From positions 62,001 to 126,000 of the forward strand of contig NZ_FRDA01000017.1 in NCBI RefSeq assembly GCF_900143095.1: 64,000 bases of DNA, written 5' to 3'. The stretch comes from Pseudomonas asturiensis (GTDB lineage: Bacteria; Pseudomonadota; Gammaproteobacteria; Pseudomonadales; Pseudomonadaceae). Position 1 is the first letter of the stretch; each line of letters opens with the position of its first letter. Under the pieces are notes generated by a model. It had not been told where the DNA came from, made no database searches, and saw only the letters and a program-made list of their open reading frames with translations. This document shows positions 17,127 to 26,818 of this stretch, in pieces. A program made the position numbers and the translations under genes.

Positions 17127-19574
17127 TTATCTAATCTTGCCCGGGGTAGGTGTCAGTTCGTCCTTGTCGAAGTCATCCACGTCGATCACCTTGCGGCGCG
17201 CCGCTTCGGCGGTTTTCAGTGTCTGTGCTTCTTCGGCTTGCAACACACCGACACGTAACGCTGCGTCGATGAGTGGCTCGCCAGCTTCCGGTAGAACCTG
17301 GCCGCCTTTGACGGCGGTCTGCAGCTTTTTGTGCAGCGGATAAGCGGCGCTCAGCAGGTCGCTGGCATGCTGCAGCGCACCCACTGGATCGTCTGCGGAC
17401 TGCGGGCGATAGCAACCCGCCAGCAGCTCTTCCAGCGTCGGGTCGCCCTTGGCGCGCCCCAGCACTTGGGCCACTTCGGCATCCAGCCTGTCCGACGGGC
17501 CTTTGTGGCGACGGCCGAACGGGAACACAATTACCCGCAATAGACCACCCAGGACACGATTCGGGAAATTGCTGAGGATCTCATCCATCGCTCGTTCCGA
17601 GTGGCCCAGGCTTTCCTCCATCGCCCAGCGGAACAGCGGGCTCATGTGGTCCGGCGAACCCAGGTCGTGGTAGCGCTTGAGCGATGCAGAAGCCAGATAC
17701 AGATGGCTGAGCACATCACCCAGACGCGCCGACAGACGCTCGCGACGTTTCAGCTCGCCACCCAGCAGCATCATGCTCAGGTCCGCCAACATGGCGAATG
17801 CCGCAGCCTGACGGTTCAGCGCTCTGAAATAGCCTTGGCTCAGACGGTCGCCCGGCGCTCGTTCGAAATGCCCGAAACCCAGGTTCAGGATCAAGGTGCT
17901 GGCAGCGTTGCTGACCGCAAAACCAATGTGCTTGAGCAGCAGGGTATCGAACTCGGCCAGCGCGTTGTCGTGATCCGTGCGTCCGGCCAGCGCCATCTCC
18001 TTGAGTACGAACGGGTGGCAACGAATCGCGCCCTGACCGAAGATCATCAGGTTGCGCGAGAGGATATTGGCGCCCTCGACCGTGATGAAGATCGGCGCGC
18101 CTTGCCAGTTGCGGCCCAGATAGTTATTCGGGCCCATGATGATGCCCTTGCCGCCGTGAACATCCATGGCATGGCCGATGCATTCGCGGCCGCGTTCGGT
18201 CAGGTGGTATTTGAGGATGGCCGACAATACAGAGGGTTTCTCACCCAGATCGACTGCATTGGCCGTCAACATCCGCGCGCTGTCCATCAGCCAGGCGTTG
18301 CCGCCAATGCGCGCCAGCGCCTCCTGTATACCTTCGAACGCCGACAGCGGCACGTTGAACTGCTCGCGCACCTTGGCGTACTGGCCGGTCACCAGGCTGG
18401 TGTACTTCGCAGCACCGGTGCCTACCGCTGGCAGCGAGATCGAACGACCCACCGACAGGCAGTTCATCAGCATCATCCAGCCCTTGCCGAGCATGGGTTG
18501 GCCGCCGATCAGGTAGCTCAACGGAATGAACACGTCCTTGCCAGAGTTGGGACCGTTCATGAATGCCGCACCCAGTGGCACGTGGCGACGGCCAATTTCC
18601 ACACCCGGTGTGTCGGTGGGAATCAGCGCCAGGCTGATGCCCAGGTCTTCTTCCTCGCCCAGCAGATGCTCGGGGTCATAAGCCTTGAACGCCAGACCCA
18701 GTAGCGTCGCAACCGGACCCAGCGTGATGTAGCGCTTTTCCCAGGTCAGGCGCAGGCCAATGACTTCCTCGCCTTGCCACTGACCTTTGCAGATGATGCC
18801 GGTGTCCGGCATCGCACCGGCGTCGGAGCCCGCCAGCGGACCGGTCAGGGCGAAGCAGGGGATGTCGTCGCCACGGGCCAGACGCGGCAAGTAGTGATTG
18901 CGCTGCTCGTCCGTGCCGTAATGCAACAGCAACTCGGCAGGGCCGAGGGAATTGGGCACCATCACGGTCGAGGCCAGGTCGCCACTGCGCGTCGCCAGCT
19001 TCATGGCGACTTGTGAGTGGGCGTAGGCCGAAAAGCCCTTGCCGCCAAATTCTTTCGGGATGATCAACGCGAAGAAGCCGTGCTGCTTGATGTGTGCCCA
19101 GGCTTCGGGCGAGAGGTCCATGGCCTGCCCGATCTCCCAGTCACTGACCATTGCGCACAGCGCTTCTGTGGGACCATCAATGAAAGCTTGCTCTTCTTCA
19201 GTCAGCTGGACTTTCGGATAGGCCAGCAATTTGTCCCAGTCGGGACGTCCGCTGAACAGCTCGCCATCCCACCAGACCGTACCGGCGTCGATGGCATCGC
19301 GCTCGGTTTCGGACATGGGCGGCAAGACTTTCTTGAACCAGCTGAACATCGGCGCCGTGAAATGTTTGCGGCGCAGGTCGGGCAGTACCATCGGTATGAA
19401 CACCGCCAGCCACACTACCCAGAAAATCGTCAGCAGCCAGCCCGGTGCGTGGCTGAAAATGCCCATCGCCAGCAGGTAGACAGCAACCACCCCGAGTGCG
19501 GGGAGCGGGTCGGTACGACGGTGAGCCAGCCAGGCAATGCCCACGACCAGCACGACAATCCACAACAGCAGCAT
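17127..19574 (-). CDS. fadE: Acyl-CoA dehydrogenase FadE
   Basis: An 815-residue FAD-dependent acyl-CoA dehydrogenase, the first oxidation step of fatty-acid beta-oxidation. It shows the FadE architecture: two N-terminal hydrophobic segments (about 1-55) that bind the inner membrane, then the dehydrogenase core with PKEFGGKGFSAYAHSQ, CFALTGPLAGSDAGAMPDTG, MDVHGGKGIIMGPNNYLGR and FITVEGANILSRNLM, and the DUF1974-type C-terminal domain. The length equals the E. coli enzyme (814). The ATG at 19574 has GGAGGAA at ideal spacing; the frame extends to 19685 without other support. It is divergent from a GST gene. In this family expression is usually fatty-acid responsive; no operator is certain here. 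Confidence 0.95.
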   Translation of the reverse strand: MLLLWIVVLVVGIAWLAHRRTDPLPALGVVAVYLLAMGIFSHAPGWLLTIFWVVWLAVFIPMVLPDLRRKHFTAPMFSWFKKVLPPMSETERDAIDAGTVWWDGELFSGRPDWDKLLAYPKVQLTEEEQAFIDGPTEALCAMVSDWEIGQAMDLSPEAWAHIKQHGFFALIIPKEFGGKGFSAYAHSQVAMKLATRSGDLASTVMVPNSLGPAELLLHYGTDEQRNHYLPRLARGDDIPCFALTGPLAGSDAGAMPDTGIICKGQWQGEEVIGLRLTWEKRYITLGPVATLLGLAFKAYDPEHLLGEEEDLGISLALIPTDTPGVEIGRRHVPLGAAFMNGPNSGKDVFIPLSYLIGGQPMLGKGWMMLMNCLSVGRSISLPAVGTGAAKYTSLVTGQYAKVREQFNVPLSAFEGIQEALARIGGNAWLMDSARMLTANAVDLGEKPSVLSAILKYHLTERGRECIGHAMDVHGGKGIIMGPNNYLGRNWQGAPIFITVEGANILSRNLMIFGQGAIRCHPFVLKEMALAGRTDHDNALAEFDTLLLKHIGFAVSNAASTLILNLGFGHFERAPGDRLSQGYFRALNRQAAAFAMLADLSMMLLGGELKRRERLSARLGDVLSHLYLASASLKRYHDLGSPDHMSPLFRWAMEESLGHSERAMDEILSNFPNRVLGGLLRVIVFPFGRRHKGPSDRLDAEVAQVLGRAKGDPTLEELLAGCYRPQSADDPVGALQHASDLLSAAYPLHKKLQTAVKGGQVLPEAGEPLIDAALRVGVLQAEEAQTLKTAEAARRKVIDVDDFDKDELTPTPGKIR

Positions 19575-19694
19575 ACGTATTCCTCCGTGATGAAAGCCGC
19601 TCTCGCAGCGATCAAGAACTGGTCGCCAGGCAGTGGTGGGGCGACATCGATAGTGACCCTGCCCTGACGAGGAAGTTGCCACCATATCAGGTAG

Positions 19695-19708
19695 ACTGAG
19701 TAGTCAGT
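19695..19708. promoter_or_regulatory. Small inverted repeat between fadE and the GST gene
   Basis: ACTGAgtagTCAGT in the divergent intergenic region, 30 bases before the GST start. It could be an operator or a weak hairpin (a T-run follows). It does not match the PsrA consensus. Confidence 0.25.
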
Positions 19709-19737
19709 TTTTTCACCGCCAATGCGAGGGGAACGCA

Positions 19738-20361
19738 ATGCTCAAGATCTGGGGACGCAAGAATTCCAGCAATGTGCGCAAGGCACTCTGGATTGCCGAA
19801 GAAGTCGGCGTGCCGTATGAAACGCAAGACGCGGGTGGCGCCTTCGGGCTGGTCAACGAGGCGGCGTATCGCGCCAAGAACCCCAACGGCCGTATCCCCA
19901 TGATCGAAGACGGCGATTTCGTACTTTGGGAGTCCAACGCCATCGTGCGTTATCTGGCCGCTCGCCACGCACCGGACTCGGACCTCTATCCCGCTGATCT
20001 TCAAGCGCGTGCGCTGGCGGACAAGTGGATGGACTGGACCAGTTCGACCATCGCCGCGCCCTTCAGCCCCGTGTTCTGGGGTGTGGTGCGTACGCCGGCT
20101 GACAAGCAGGACTGGAACGCCATCAACGAAGGCATTAAAAACCTGCACAGTCTGCTTCTGGTCGCCGACGAGGCGTTGTCCCGGCAGCCCTACCTGTCAG
20201 GTCAGACGTTTGGCATGGGCGACATCCCGTTGGGCTGTTTTGCCTACGGCTGGTTCGAAATGCCGATTGAACGTCCGCCGCTGCCTCACCTCCAAGCCTG
20301 GTATGAACGCCTCAAGACGCGTCCGGCATACCGCAAGGCCGTCATGAGTCCGTTGACGTAA
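19738..20361 (+). CDS. Glutathione S-transferase family protein
   Basis: A 207-residue cytosolic GST. The thioredoxin-like N-domain has LKIWGRKNSSNVRKALWIAE with the catalytic Ser/Asn region at about 9-12, NPNGRIPMIEDG with the cis-Pro at about 50-61, and LWESNAIVRYLA, the glutathione gamma-glutamyl site, at about 65-76. The helical C-domain holds YLSGQTFGMGDIPLGCF (N-capping box). Substrate cannot be predicted. A strong GAGGGG precedes the ATG. PAO1 has the same neighbours (PA2813 near the PA2811-2812 exporter genes, from memory). Confidence 0.92.
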   Translation: MLKIWGRKNSSNVRKALWIAEEVGVPYETQDAGGAFGLVNEAAYRAKNPNGRIPMIEDGDFVLWESNAIVRYLAARHAPDSDLYPADLQARALADKWMDWTSSTIAAPFSPVFWGVVRTPADKQDWNAINEGIKNLHSLLLVADEALSRQPYLSGQTFGMGDIPLGCFAYGWFEMPIERPPLPHLQAWYERLKTRPAYRKAVMSPLT

Positions 20362-20370
20362 TCCGTCTGG

Positions 20371-20402
20371 AAAATCCCGGCGGGCGCGGCTCGCCGGGTT
20401 TT
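20371..20402 (+). terminator. Rho-independent terminator after the GST gene
   Basis: CCCGGCG (20376-20382) pairs with CGCCGGG (20392-20398) around a nine-base loop, flanked by AAAA and TTTT. Confidence 0.8.
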
Positions 20403-20548
20403 CATCGAGCTTCGATATTTACTATTAACAAATGTGTCTGTACTTGAGTGGTCCGGCCAAGCACCATTGCCTGATCGGGCTCTGGCCACGCATGCCGCGG
20501 CGTACAGCCCACCCATTCTCCCTATTCTGATTTGGTGTTTTTTCCTAT

Positions 20549-21481
20549 ATGTCTTCCGCTCTGTCCATACGGCAGCTCACCAAAACCTACGGCAACGGTT
20601 TCCAGGCCCTGAGTGGTATCGACCTGGACGTTGCCGAAGGCGATTTCTTCGCGTTGCTGGGCCCTAACGGCGCTGGCAAGTCCACGACGATCGGCATCAT
20701 CTCGACCCTGGTCAACAAGACCAGCGGTACGGTGAACATCTTCGGCCATGACCTGGACCGCGAGCCCGCTGCGCTCAAGCGTTCCATCGGTGTCGTGCCG
20801 CAGGAATTCAATTTCAACCAGTTCGAGAAAACGTTCGACATCGTCGTGACCCAGGCCGGTTACTACGGCATTCCCGCGAAAGTTGCCAGGGAACGTGCCG
20901 AGCAATACCTGACCCAGCTGGGCTTGTGGGACAAGCGCGATGTGCCTTCTCGCTCGCTGTCCGGCGGCATGAAGCGCCGTCTGATGATCGCCCGGGCGCT
21001 GATCCACGAGCCGCGCCTGTTGATCCTCGATGAACCGACTGCCGGTGTGGACATCGAACTGCGCCGCTCGATGTGGACGTTTCTCACCGAGCTGAATCGT
21101 CAGGGCATCACGATTATTCTGACCACGCACTATCTTGAAGAGGCCGAGCAACTGTGCCGCAATATCGGCATCATCGACCACGGCACGATTGTGCAGAACA
21201 CCAGCATGAAGCAGTTGCTCAGCACCCTGACCGTCGAGACGTTCCTGCTCGATCTCAAGGCGACCTGGCAAACCGCGCCTCAACTGCCGGGTTTTTCAAG
21301 CCGTCTGCTCGACAGTCACACGCTGGAAGTGCAGGTCGACAAGAACGTCGGCATCACGGCGCTGTTCAGCCAACTGGCCGCACAGAACATCGAAGTGCTG
21401 AGCCTGCGCAATAAATCCAATCGCCTCGAGGAGTTGTTCGTGTCTCTGGTGGAAAAAAACCTGGCGAAGGTGGCGCTATGA
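20549..21481 (+). CDS. yadG: ABC transporter ATP-binding protein, YadG/CcmA type
   Basis: A 310-residue ATPase of an ABC-2 exporter. Motifs: Walker A GPNGAGKST at 37-45, Q-loop VVPQEFNFNQF, signature SLSGGMKRR near 137, Walker B LLILDEPTAGVD near 160, and H-loop ILTTHYLEEAEQL. A C-terminal domain of about 90 residues follows. It overlaps the permease gene by four bases (ATGA), so the two are translated together. The transported compound is unknown; YadGH-like systems have been linked only loosely to envelope or drug export. Confidence 0.92.
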   Translation: MSSALSIRQLTKTYGNGFQALSGIDLDVAEGDFFALLGPNGAGKSTTIGIISTLVNKTSGTVNIFGHDLDREPAALKRSIGVVPQEFNFNQFEKTFDIVVTQAGYYGIPAKVARERAEQYLTQLGLWDKRDVPSRSLSGGMKRRLMIARALIHEPRLLILDEPTAGVDIELRRSMWTFLTELNRQGITIILTTHYLEEAEQLCRNIGIIDHGTIVQNTSMKQLLSTLTVETFLLDLKATWQTAPQLPGFSSRLLDSHTLEVQVDKNVGITALFSQLAAQNIEVLSLRNKSNRLEELFVSLVEKNLAKVAL

Positions 21482-22266
21482 CTGCTCACGCCGGCGAGCT
21501 TCGCCCCAACCTGATTGCCCTGAAGACCATCGTTTACCGTGAAGTTCATCGCTTCATGCGCATCTGGCCGCAGACCCTTCTGCCGCCGGCGATCACCATG
21601 GTTCTGTACTTTGTCATCTTCGGTAACCTGATCGGCCGTCAGATCGGTGACATGGGTGGCTTCACTTACATGCAGTACATTGTGCCGGGGCTGATCATGA
21701 TGTCGGTGATCACCAACTCCTACGGCAACGTGGTCTCGAGCTTCTTCGGTGCGAAGTTCCAGCATTCGATTGAAGAGCTGATGGTGTCGCCCGTCTCACC
21801 GCACACCATTCTGATCGGCTATACGCTGGGTGGCGTGTTGCGCGGCCTGATGGTCGGCTTCATCGTGACGATGCTGTCGATGTTCTTCACCGACCTGCAA
21901 GTGCATCACCTGGGCGTGACCATCGTCGTTGTCGTGCTGACCGCAACGATCTTCTCGCTGCTGGGCTTCATCAACGCTGTTTTCGCACGCAACTTCGACG
22001 ATATCTCGATCATCCCGACCTTCGTGCTGACCCCGCTGACCTACCTGGGCGGCGTGTTCTATTCGATCAACCTGCTGCCGCCATTCTGGCAGACCGTGTC
22101 GCTGGCCAACCCGGTCCTGCATATGGTCAACGCCTTTCGCTACGGCATCCTCGGTGTTTCCGACATCAAGATCAGCATCGCCCTGGCGTTCATGATCGTG
22201 GCCACCTTCGTGCTGTACGCGGGTTGCGCACGCTTGCTGGTGAGTGGTCGGGGTATGCGTCAGTAA
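21478..22266 (+). CDS. yadH: ABC-2 type transporter permease, YadH type
   Basis: A 262-residue permease with six predicted membrane segments and the ABC-2 family blocks IVPGLIMMSVITNSYGNVVSS near 62 and TPLTYLGGVFYSINLLPPFW near 185. It partners the preceding ATPase (4-base overlap). A 5'-terminal amphipathic stretch with REVHRFMRIWPQTLLPP resembles the elbow helix of this family. Confidence 0.92.
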   Translation: MTAHAGELRPNLIALKTIVYREVHRFMRIWPQTLLPPAITMVLYFVIFGNLIGRQIGDMGGFTYMQYIVPGLIMMSVITNSYGNVVSSFFGAKFQHSIEELMVSPVSPHTILIGYTLGGVLRGLMVGFIVTMLSMFFTDLQVHHLGVTIVVVVLTATIFSLLGFINAVFARNFDDISIIPTFVLTPLTYLGGVFYSINLLPPFWQTVSLANPVLHMVNAFRYGILGVSDIKISIALAFMIVATFVLYAGCARLLVSGRGMRQ

Positions 22267-22276
22267 TCTGCTGAAC

Positions 22277-22303
22277 ATCGACCCGCCCTGAAGGCGGGTT
22301 GAT
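22277..22303 (+). terminator. Hairpin after the ABC exporter pair
   Basis: ACCCGCC/GGCGGGT with a five-base loop, extended by ATC/GAT across a G-T pair. There is no T-run after the stem, so termination may be partial. Confidence 0.5.
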
Positions 22304-22402
22304 ACCTCTACAAGCCTGTCTGTTCAGATTCTGAAACACACCTGAGGTACACGAATCTCCAGTTACGCCCATCCTTGAAGCTCCCCACTTCGAGGAAGAC
22401 CC

Positions 22403-24619
22403 ATGCGCACAGGGATGATCGCGCTGGCTTTGGGCCTGCTGGCCTTGCGTTTTCTGCCTGCCTTGCCCGCCACCTGGCTGCTATTGCTGATGCCCGTCGT
22501 GGCGTTGATGCTGCTGCCGTTTCGCACCTACCCCTTGGCTTTCTTCCTGTTCGGACTTACCTGGGCTTGCGTCTCGGCGCAGTCGGCACTGAACGATCGC
22601 CTGTTGCCCCGGCTCGACGGACAGACGCTGTGGCTGCAGGGCAAGGTGGTCGGATTGCCGAGCGCATCTGAAGGAGTGGTGCGTTTCGAACTCGCAGAAG
22701 GCGTGTCACGTCGCGCGAAGCTGCCCGGGCTGATGCGCATTGCCTGGTATGGCGGCCCCGAGGTGCGCAGTGGTGAGCGTTGGCGGCTGGCAGTAAAACT
22801 CAAGCGGCCGGGCGGGCTGGTCAATCCTGATGCGTTCGATTATGAAGCCTGGCTGTTGGCTCAGCGTATCGGGGCGACCGGAACGGTCGTGGACGGTCAG
22901 TTGCTGGCGCCGGCTCGTGCCGCCTGGCGTGATGCCATACGCCAGCGCTTGCTGGCCGTTGATGCACAGGGGCGAGAAGGGGGGCTGGCGGCGCTGGTGC
23001 TGGGTGACGGCTCGGGGCTGTCAAGCATCGACTGGCAGGTGCTGCAGGATACCGGCACCGTGCACCTGTTGGTGATATCCGGTCAGCACGTCAGCTTATT
23101 GGCCGGGGTGATGTATGCGCTGGTGAGTCTGCTGGTACGTTGGGGGCTGTGGCCGCGCGCGTTGCCCTGGCTGCCGTGGGCCTGTGGTCTGGCATTCGCT
23201 TCGGCGCTTGGTTATGGGCTGCTGGCCGGCTTCGATGTGCCGGTCAGGCGTGCCTGCGTGATGGTGGGCCTGGTGCTGTTGTGGCGCTTGCGCTTTCGGC
23301 ATTTGGGCCTGCTTTGGCCGTTGCTGCTGTCGCTTGACGCAGTGCTGGTTTTTGAACCCTTGGTGAGTCTGCGGCCCGGTTTCTGGCTGTCGTTTGCCGC
23401 CGTGGGGATTCTGATTCTTATCTTCAGCGGACGCCTTGGTGCCTGGGGCTGGATTCAGAGCTGGACGCGAGCCCAGTGGCTGATTGCCGTGGGCCTGCTT
23501 CCAATCCTGATGATGTTGAACCTGCCGATCAGTATCAGCGGTCCGCTCGCCAACCTGGTCGCGGTGCCTTGGGTCAGCGTGATCGTTCTGCCCCCGGCGC
23601 TGATCGGCACCCTGTTGCTGCCCGTTCCCTGGCTGGGCGAAAGCCTTCTGTGGGTGGCCGGTGGAGCGCTGGAGTGGCTGTTCGTGTTTTTGGGCTGGAT
23701 GGCTGATCAAGCGCCTGCGTGGCTGCCCAGCGCAACACCCGCCTGGGTTCTGGCGCTGAGTCTGCTCGGTGCGTTGCTGGTCTTATTGCCCAAGGGCGTG
23801 CCGGTCAGGCCCTTGGGCTGGCCGCTTCTCTTGTTATGTGTATTTGCACCACTCAAGCCGGTGCCCGTCGGGCAGGTCGATGTCCTGCAACTGGATGTCG
23901 GTCAGGGGCTGGCGATATTGCTTCGCACGCGTCATCACACGTTGCTCTACGACGCCGGGCCGCGCTTTGGCGAATTCGATATCGGCCAGCGCGTGGTCTT
24001 GCCCGCCATCCGCAAGAGCGGGGTACGGCATCTGGACATGATGCTGCTCAGTCATGCCGACGCGGACCATGCCGGCGGCGCGCTGGCTGTCCACGGGGCA
24101 TTGTCGGTCGGGCGTGTGCTTGGGGGTGACATTGCCCGGCTTGCGCCTGCACTCGATGCCAGTCGATGCGAAAACGGTGAGCGTTGGGAATGGGACGGTG
24201 TGGTCTTTTCAACCTGGATCTGGGAGCAGGCACCGGAAGGCAACGCGGGGTCCTGCATGCTGAGTGTCGACGCCAATGGCGAGCGATTGTTGCTGACCGG
24301 CGACGTCGATGCCGAAGCCGAACAGGCGGCCATCGACAGCGGATTCGACCTGCGCGCGCACTGGTTGCAGGCGCCGCATCATGGCAGCCGGACTTCGTCT
24401 TCCAAGCCGTTTCTGAAAGCCGTCATGCCAACCGGCGTCCTGATCTCGCGCGGGCGCAACAATGCGTTCGGCCATCCGCATCCGCTCGTCATGGCGCGTT
24501 ATAGATGGTTTGGCATTGCCAGCTACGACAGCGCCGAGCTGGGCGCAATTCGCCTGCAACTGGGAACATTCGGATCGCCTGAAGCACAACGTGCGCAGCG
24601 GCGTTTCTGGCGTGACTGA
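22403..24619 (+). CDS. comEC: ComEC/Rec2 family DNA-uptake channel
   Basis: A 738-residue polytopic membrane protein of the ComEC/Rec2 family, which moves single-stranded DNA across the inner membrane during natural transformation. An N-terminal DUF4131-type soluble part (about 50-160) is followed by the competence domain with HLLVISGQHVSLLAGVMY near 215, and a C-terminal metallo-beta-lactamase-like domain with LDVGQGLAILLRT and the HADADHAGG metal motif near 550. All three parts are complete, so the gene looks functional. Whether the host is transformable is not decided by this. PAO1 has comEC at the same place next to exbB/exbD-lpxK. Confidence 0.95.
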   Translation: MRTGMIALALGLLALRFLPALPATWLLLLMPVVALMLLPFRTYPLAFFLFGLTWACVSAQSALNDRLLPRLDGQTLWLQGKVVGLPSASEGVVRFELAEGVSRRAKLPGLMRIAWYGGPEVRSGERWRLAVKLKRPGGLVNPDAFDYEAWLLAQRIGATGTVVDGQLLAPARAAWRDAIRQRLLAVDAQGREGGLAALVLGDGSGLSSIDWQVLQDTGTVHLLVISGQHVSLLAGVMYALVSLLVRWGLWPRALPWLPWACGLAFASALGYGLLAGFDVPVRRACVMVGLVLLWRLRFRHLGLLWPLLLSLDAVLVFEPLVSLRPGFWLSFAAVGILILIFSGRLGAWGWIQSWTRAQWLIAVGLLPILMMLNLPISISGPLANLVAVPWVSVIVLPPALIGTLLLPVPWLGESLLWVAGGALEWLFVFLGWMADQAPAWLPSATPAWVLALSLLGALLVLLPKGVPVRPLGWPLLLLCVFAPLKPVPVGQVDVLQLDVGQGLAILLRTRHHTLLYDAGPRFGEFDIGQRVVLPAIRKSGVRHLDMMLLSHADADHAGGALAVHGALSVGRVLGGDIARLAPALDASRCENGERWEWDGVVFSTWIWEQAPEGNAGSCMLSVDANGERLLLTGDVDAEAEQAAIDSGFDLRAHWLQAPHHGSRTSSSKPFLKAVMPTGVLISRGRNNAFGHPHPLVMARYRWFGIASYDSAELGAIRLQLGTFGSPEAQRAQRRFWRD

Positions 24620-24700
24620 ATCCACGGATATCGATCTGATCGTTCGGCACCCGGCGACCCTATGGTAGAGTGGCGCCAATTTTTCAAGGGAGTGGTCACT

Positions 24701-25378
24701 GTGTGGGAACTGGTCAAATCTGGCGGCTGGATGATGTTGCCGATCATTTTGAGTTCCATCGCCGCTGCCGGCATCATCATCGAGCGTCTCTGGACGTTGC
24801 GCGCCAGTCGTATCACGCCGCCGCATCTGCTGGGGCAGGTCTGGCAGTGGATTCAGGAACACAAACTCGATAACGACAAGCTCAAGCAACTGCGCGCCGA
24901 TTCGCCTCTGGGTGAAATTCTTGCCGCGGGCCTGGCCAACTCCAAGCATGGTCGCGAGATCATGAAAGAGTGCATTGAAGAAGCCGCTGCCCGGGTCATT
25001 CACGATCTGGAGCGTTACCTGAGCGCACTCGGTTCGATTGCCGCCATGGCACCGCTGCTGGGTCTGCTGGGCACCGTGCTGGGCATGATCGACATTTTCG
25101 GATCGTTCAACAGCTCGGGTGCGACGGCCAACGCCGGGGTGCTGGCTGGTGGTATTTCCAAGGCGCTGATCTGTACTGCCTCTGGCCTTATCGTTGCGAT
25201 TCCGGCCATCTTCTTTCACCGTTTCCTGCAAAGCCGTGTCGATGAGCTGGTGGTTGGCATGGAGCAGCAGGCGATTCGTCTGGTCGAGGTGGTGCAGGGT
25301 GACCGGGATGTCGATCTGATCGACGCGAAGGTTGACCTCAAATCCCTGGCCAAGGCAGGCGGGAGCAAGAAGAAGTGA
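24701..25378 (+). CDS. exbB: TolQ/ExbB-family proton channel subunit
   Basis: A 225-residue MotA/TolQ/ExbB protein with three membrane segments (about 10-30, 110-135, 155-180). The signature is AAMAPLLGLLGTVLGMIDIF near 125, followed by GGISKALICTASGLIVAIPA. With ExbD it forms a proton-driven motor that powers an outer-membrane process. The start is GTG 24701, with AAGGGAG nine bases upstream; the longer ATG reading at 24662 lacks a ribosome site. The pair lies in front of lpxK, as in many gammaproteobacteria, which suggests an envelope role rather than TonB-dependent uptake. Confidence 0.92.
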   Translation: MWELVKSGGWMMLPIILSSIAAAGIIIERLWTLRASRITPPHLLGQVWQWIQEHKLDNDKLKQLRADSPLGEILAAGLANSKHGREIMKECIEEAAARVIHDLERYLSALGSIAAMAPLLGLLGTVLGMIDIFGSFNSSGATANAGVLAGGISKALICTASGLIVAIPAIFFHRFLQSRVDELVVGMEQQAIRLVEVVQGDRDVDLIDAKVDLKSLAKAGGSKKK

Positions 25379-25806
25379 AGTTTCGTCGCCGCAGGCCGCG
25401 GGAGAACATCGACATCAACCTGGTTTCGTTGATCGACGTGGTGTTCATTCTGCTGCTGTTCTTTATCGTGACCACCACCTTCACCCGGGAAACCCAATTG
25501 CGGGTCGACCTGCCGCAGGCGGTCACAGGCACGCCGGAAGTGGACGCAAGCGCCAAACACCTGGACATTGCCATTAATGCCGACGGGATCTTTTCCCTGA
25601 ACAATCAGCTATTGCCGAAAAACGATCTGCCTACATTGATCGAGGCCCTGCAGCGTGAGTCGGCAGGTGACACCAGCCTGCCACTGTCCATCAGCGCTGA
25701 TGGCAAGACTCCGCATCAGTCCGTCATTACGGCGATGGATGCAGCAGGCAAGCTTGGGTTCAGTCATTTGCGCATGACCACGGTCGAGGCCACACAGGCT
25801 AACTGA
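25375..25806 (+). CDS. exbD: ExbD/TolR-family protein
   Basis: A 143-residue partner of the preceding ExbB. One membrane helix near the N-terminus (ENIDINLVSLIDVVFILLLFF) carries the proton-binding Asp, conserved as LIDVVFILL. The periplasmic part contains TRETQLRVDLPQA and an HQSVITAMDAAGKLGFSHL block. The GTG start overlaps the exbB stop by four bases, and the stop overlaps lpxK by one base, so expression is tightly coupled. Confidence 0.93.
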   Translation: MKFRRRRPRENIDINLVSLIDVVFILLLFFIVTTTFTRETQLRVDLPQAVTGTPEVDASAKHLDIAINADGIFSLNNQLLPKNDLPTLIEALQRESAGDTSLPLSISADGKTPHQSVITAMDAAGKLGFSHLRMTTVEATQAN

Positions 25807-26801
25807 TGGCATTCACTGACCGTTTGCTTGACGCCTGGTACAACGGCCATCCTGCGCTGGCGCTGTTGCGTCCTCTCGAAAGCCTTTACCGCCGCGTTGT
25901 CAAAGGCAAACGTGCGCGGTTTGTGGCGGGCGAGGGCGATATCTACAGGGCGCCGGTACCGATCATCGTGGTTGGAAACATCACCGTGGGCGGCACAGGC
26001 AAGACGCCGTTGATTGTGTGGATGATCGAACACTGTCAGCGTCGCGGTCTGCGGGTTGGCGTGGTCAGTCGCGGATATGGCGCCAAACCGCCAAGCCTGC
26101 CCTGGCGGGTCCTGCCCGAACACAGTGCTGGCCAAGCCGGTGATGAGCCGTTGCTGATCGTGCAGCGTTGCGCAGTGCCGCTGATGATCGACCCGGACCG
26201 CGCCCAGGCCGTGCGCGCATTGTTGGCTGCCGAACCCCTTGACCTGATTCTTTGCGACGACGGATTGCAGCATTACCGGCTGGCGCGTGATCTTGAGCTG
26301 GTGTTGATCGACGCCGCGCGTGGCCTGGGCAATCGTCGTTGCCTGCCTGCCGGGCCATTGCGCGAGCCAGCAGAGCGGCTGAGCAGCGTCGATGCCGTGC
26401 TCTACAACGGTGCCACGGCGGATCGCGAGGATGGCTATGCGTTCAGGCTCAAGCCAGCCGCATTGGTCAACCTGCGCAGCGGTGCGCGCCAGCCGGTGGA
26501 TCATTTCCCTGCCGGGCAGGCGGTGCACGCTGTGGCCGGGATCGGCAACCCGCAACGTTTCTTCAACACCCTCGAAGGATTACACTGGCGGCCTGTGCAG
26601 CACGCATTCGCCGACCATGCGGTCTATAGCGCTCAGGCACTGACCTTCACGCCATCTCTGCCTCTGGTCATGACCGAGAAGGATGCCGTGAAATGCCGGG
26701 CCTTTGCGGCTGAGGACTGGTGGTATCTGGCGGTGGATGCGGTGCCTTCCGACGCTTTTGTCAGCTGGTTCGATGAGCAGCTGTCACGTCTCTCTCCTTG
26801 A
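25806..26801 (+). CDS. lpxK: Tetraacyldisaccharide 4'-kinase
   Basis: A 331-residue lipid A kinase that phosphorylates the 4' position of the disaccharide-1-phosphate at the inner membrane. It shows the modified P-loop GNITVGGTGKTPL at about 57-69, VSRGYGAKPPSLPWRV, the GDEPLLIVQRCAVPLMI region and ILCDDGLQHYRLARDLE, the catalytic Asp-containing block. The length matches E. coli LpxK (328). It starts on the last base of exbD. Confidence 0.96.
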   Translation: MAFTDRLLDAWYNGHPALALLRPLESLYRRVVKGKRARFVAGEGDIYRAPVPIIVVGNITVGGTGKTPLIVWMIEHCQRRGLRVGVVSRGYGAKPPSLPWRVLPEHSAGQAGDEPLLIVQRCAVPLMIDPDRAQAVRALLAAEPLDLILCDDGLQHYRLARDLELVLIDAARGLGNRRCLPAGPLREPAERLSSVDAVLYNGATADREDGYAFRLKPAALVNLRSGARQPVDHFPAGQAVHAVAGIGNPQRFFNTLEGLHWRPVQHAFADHAVYSAQALTFTPSLPLVMTEKDAVKCRAFAAEDWWYLAVDAVPSDAFVSWFDEQLSRLSP

Positions 26802-26818
26802 TTGCTTCAGGATCTCCC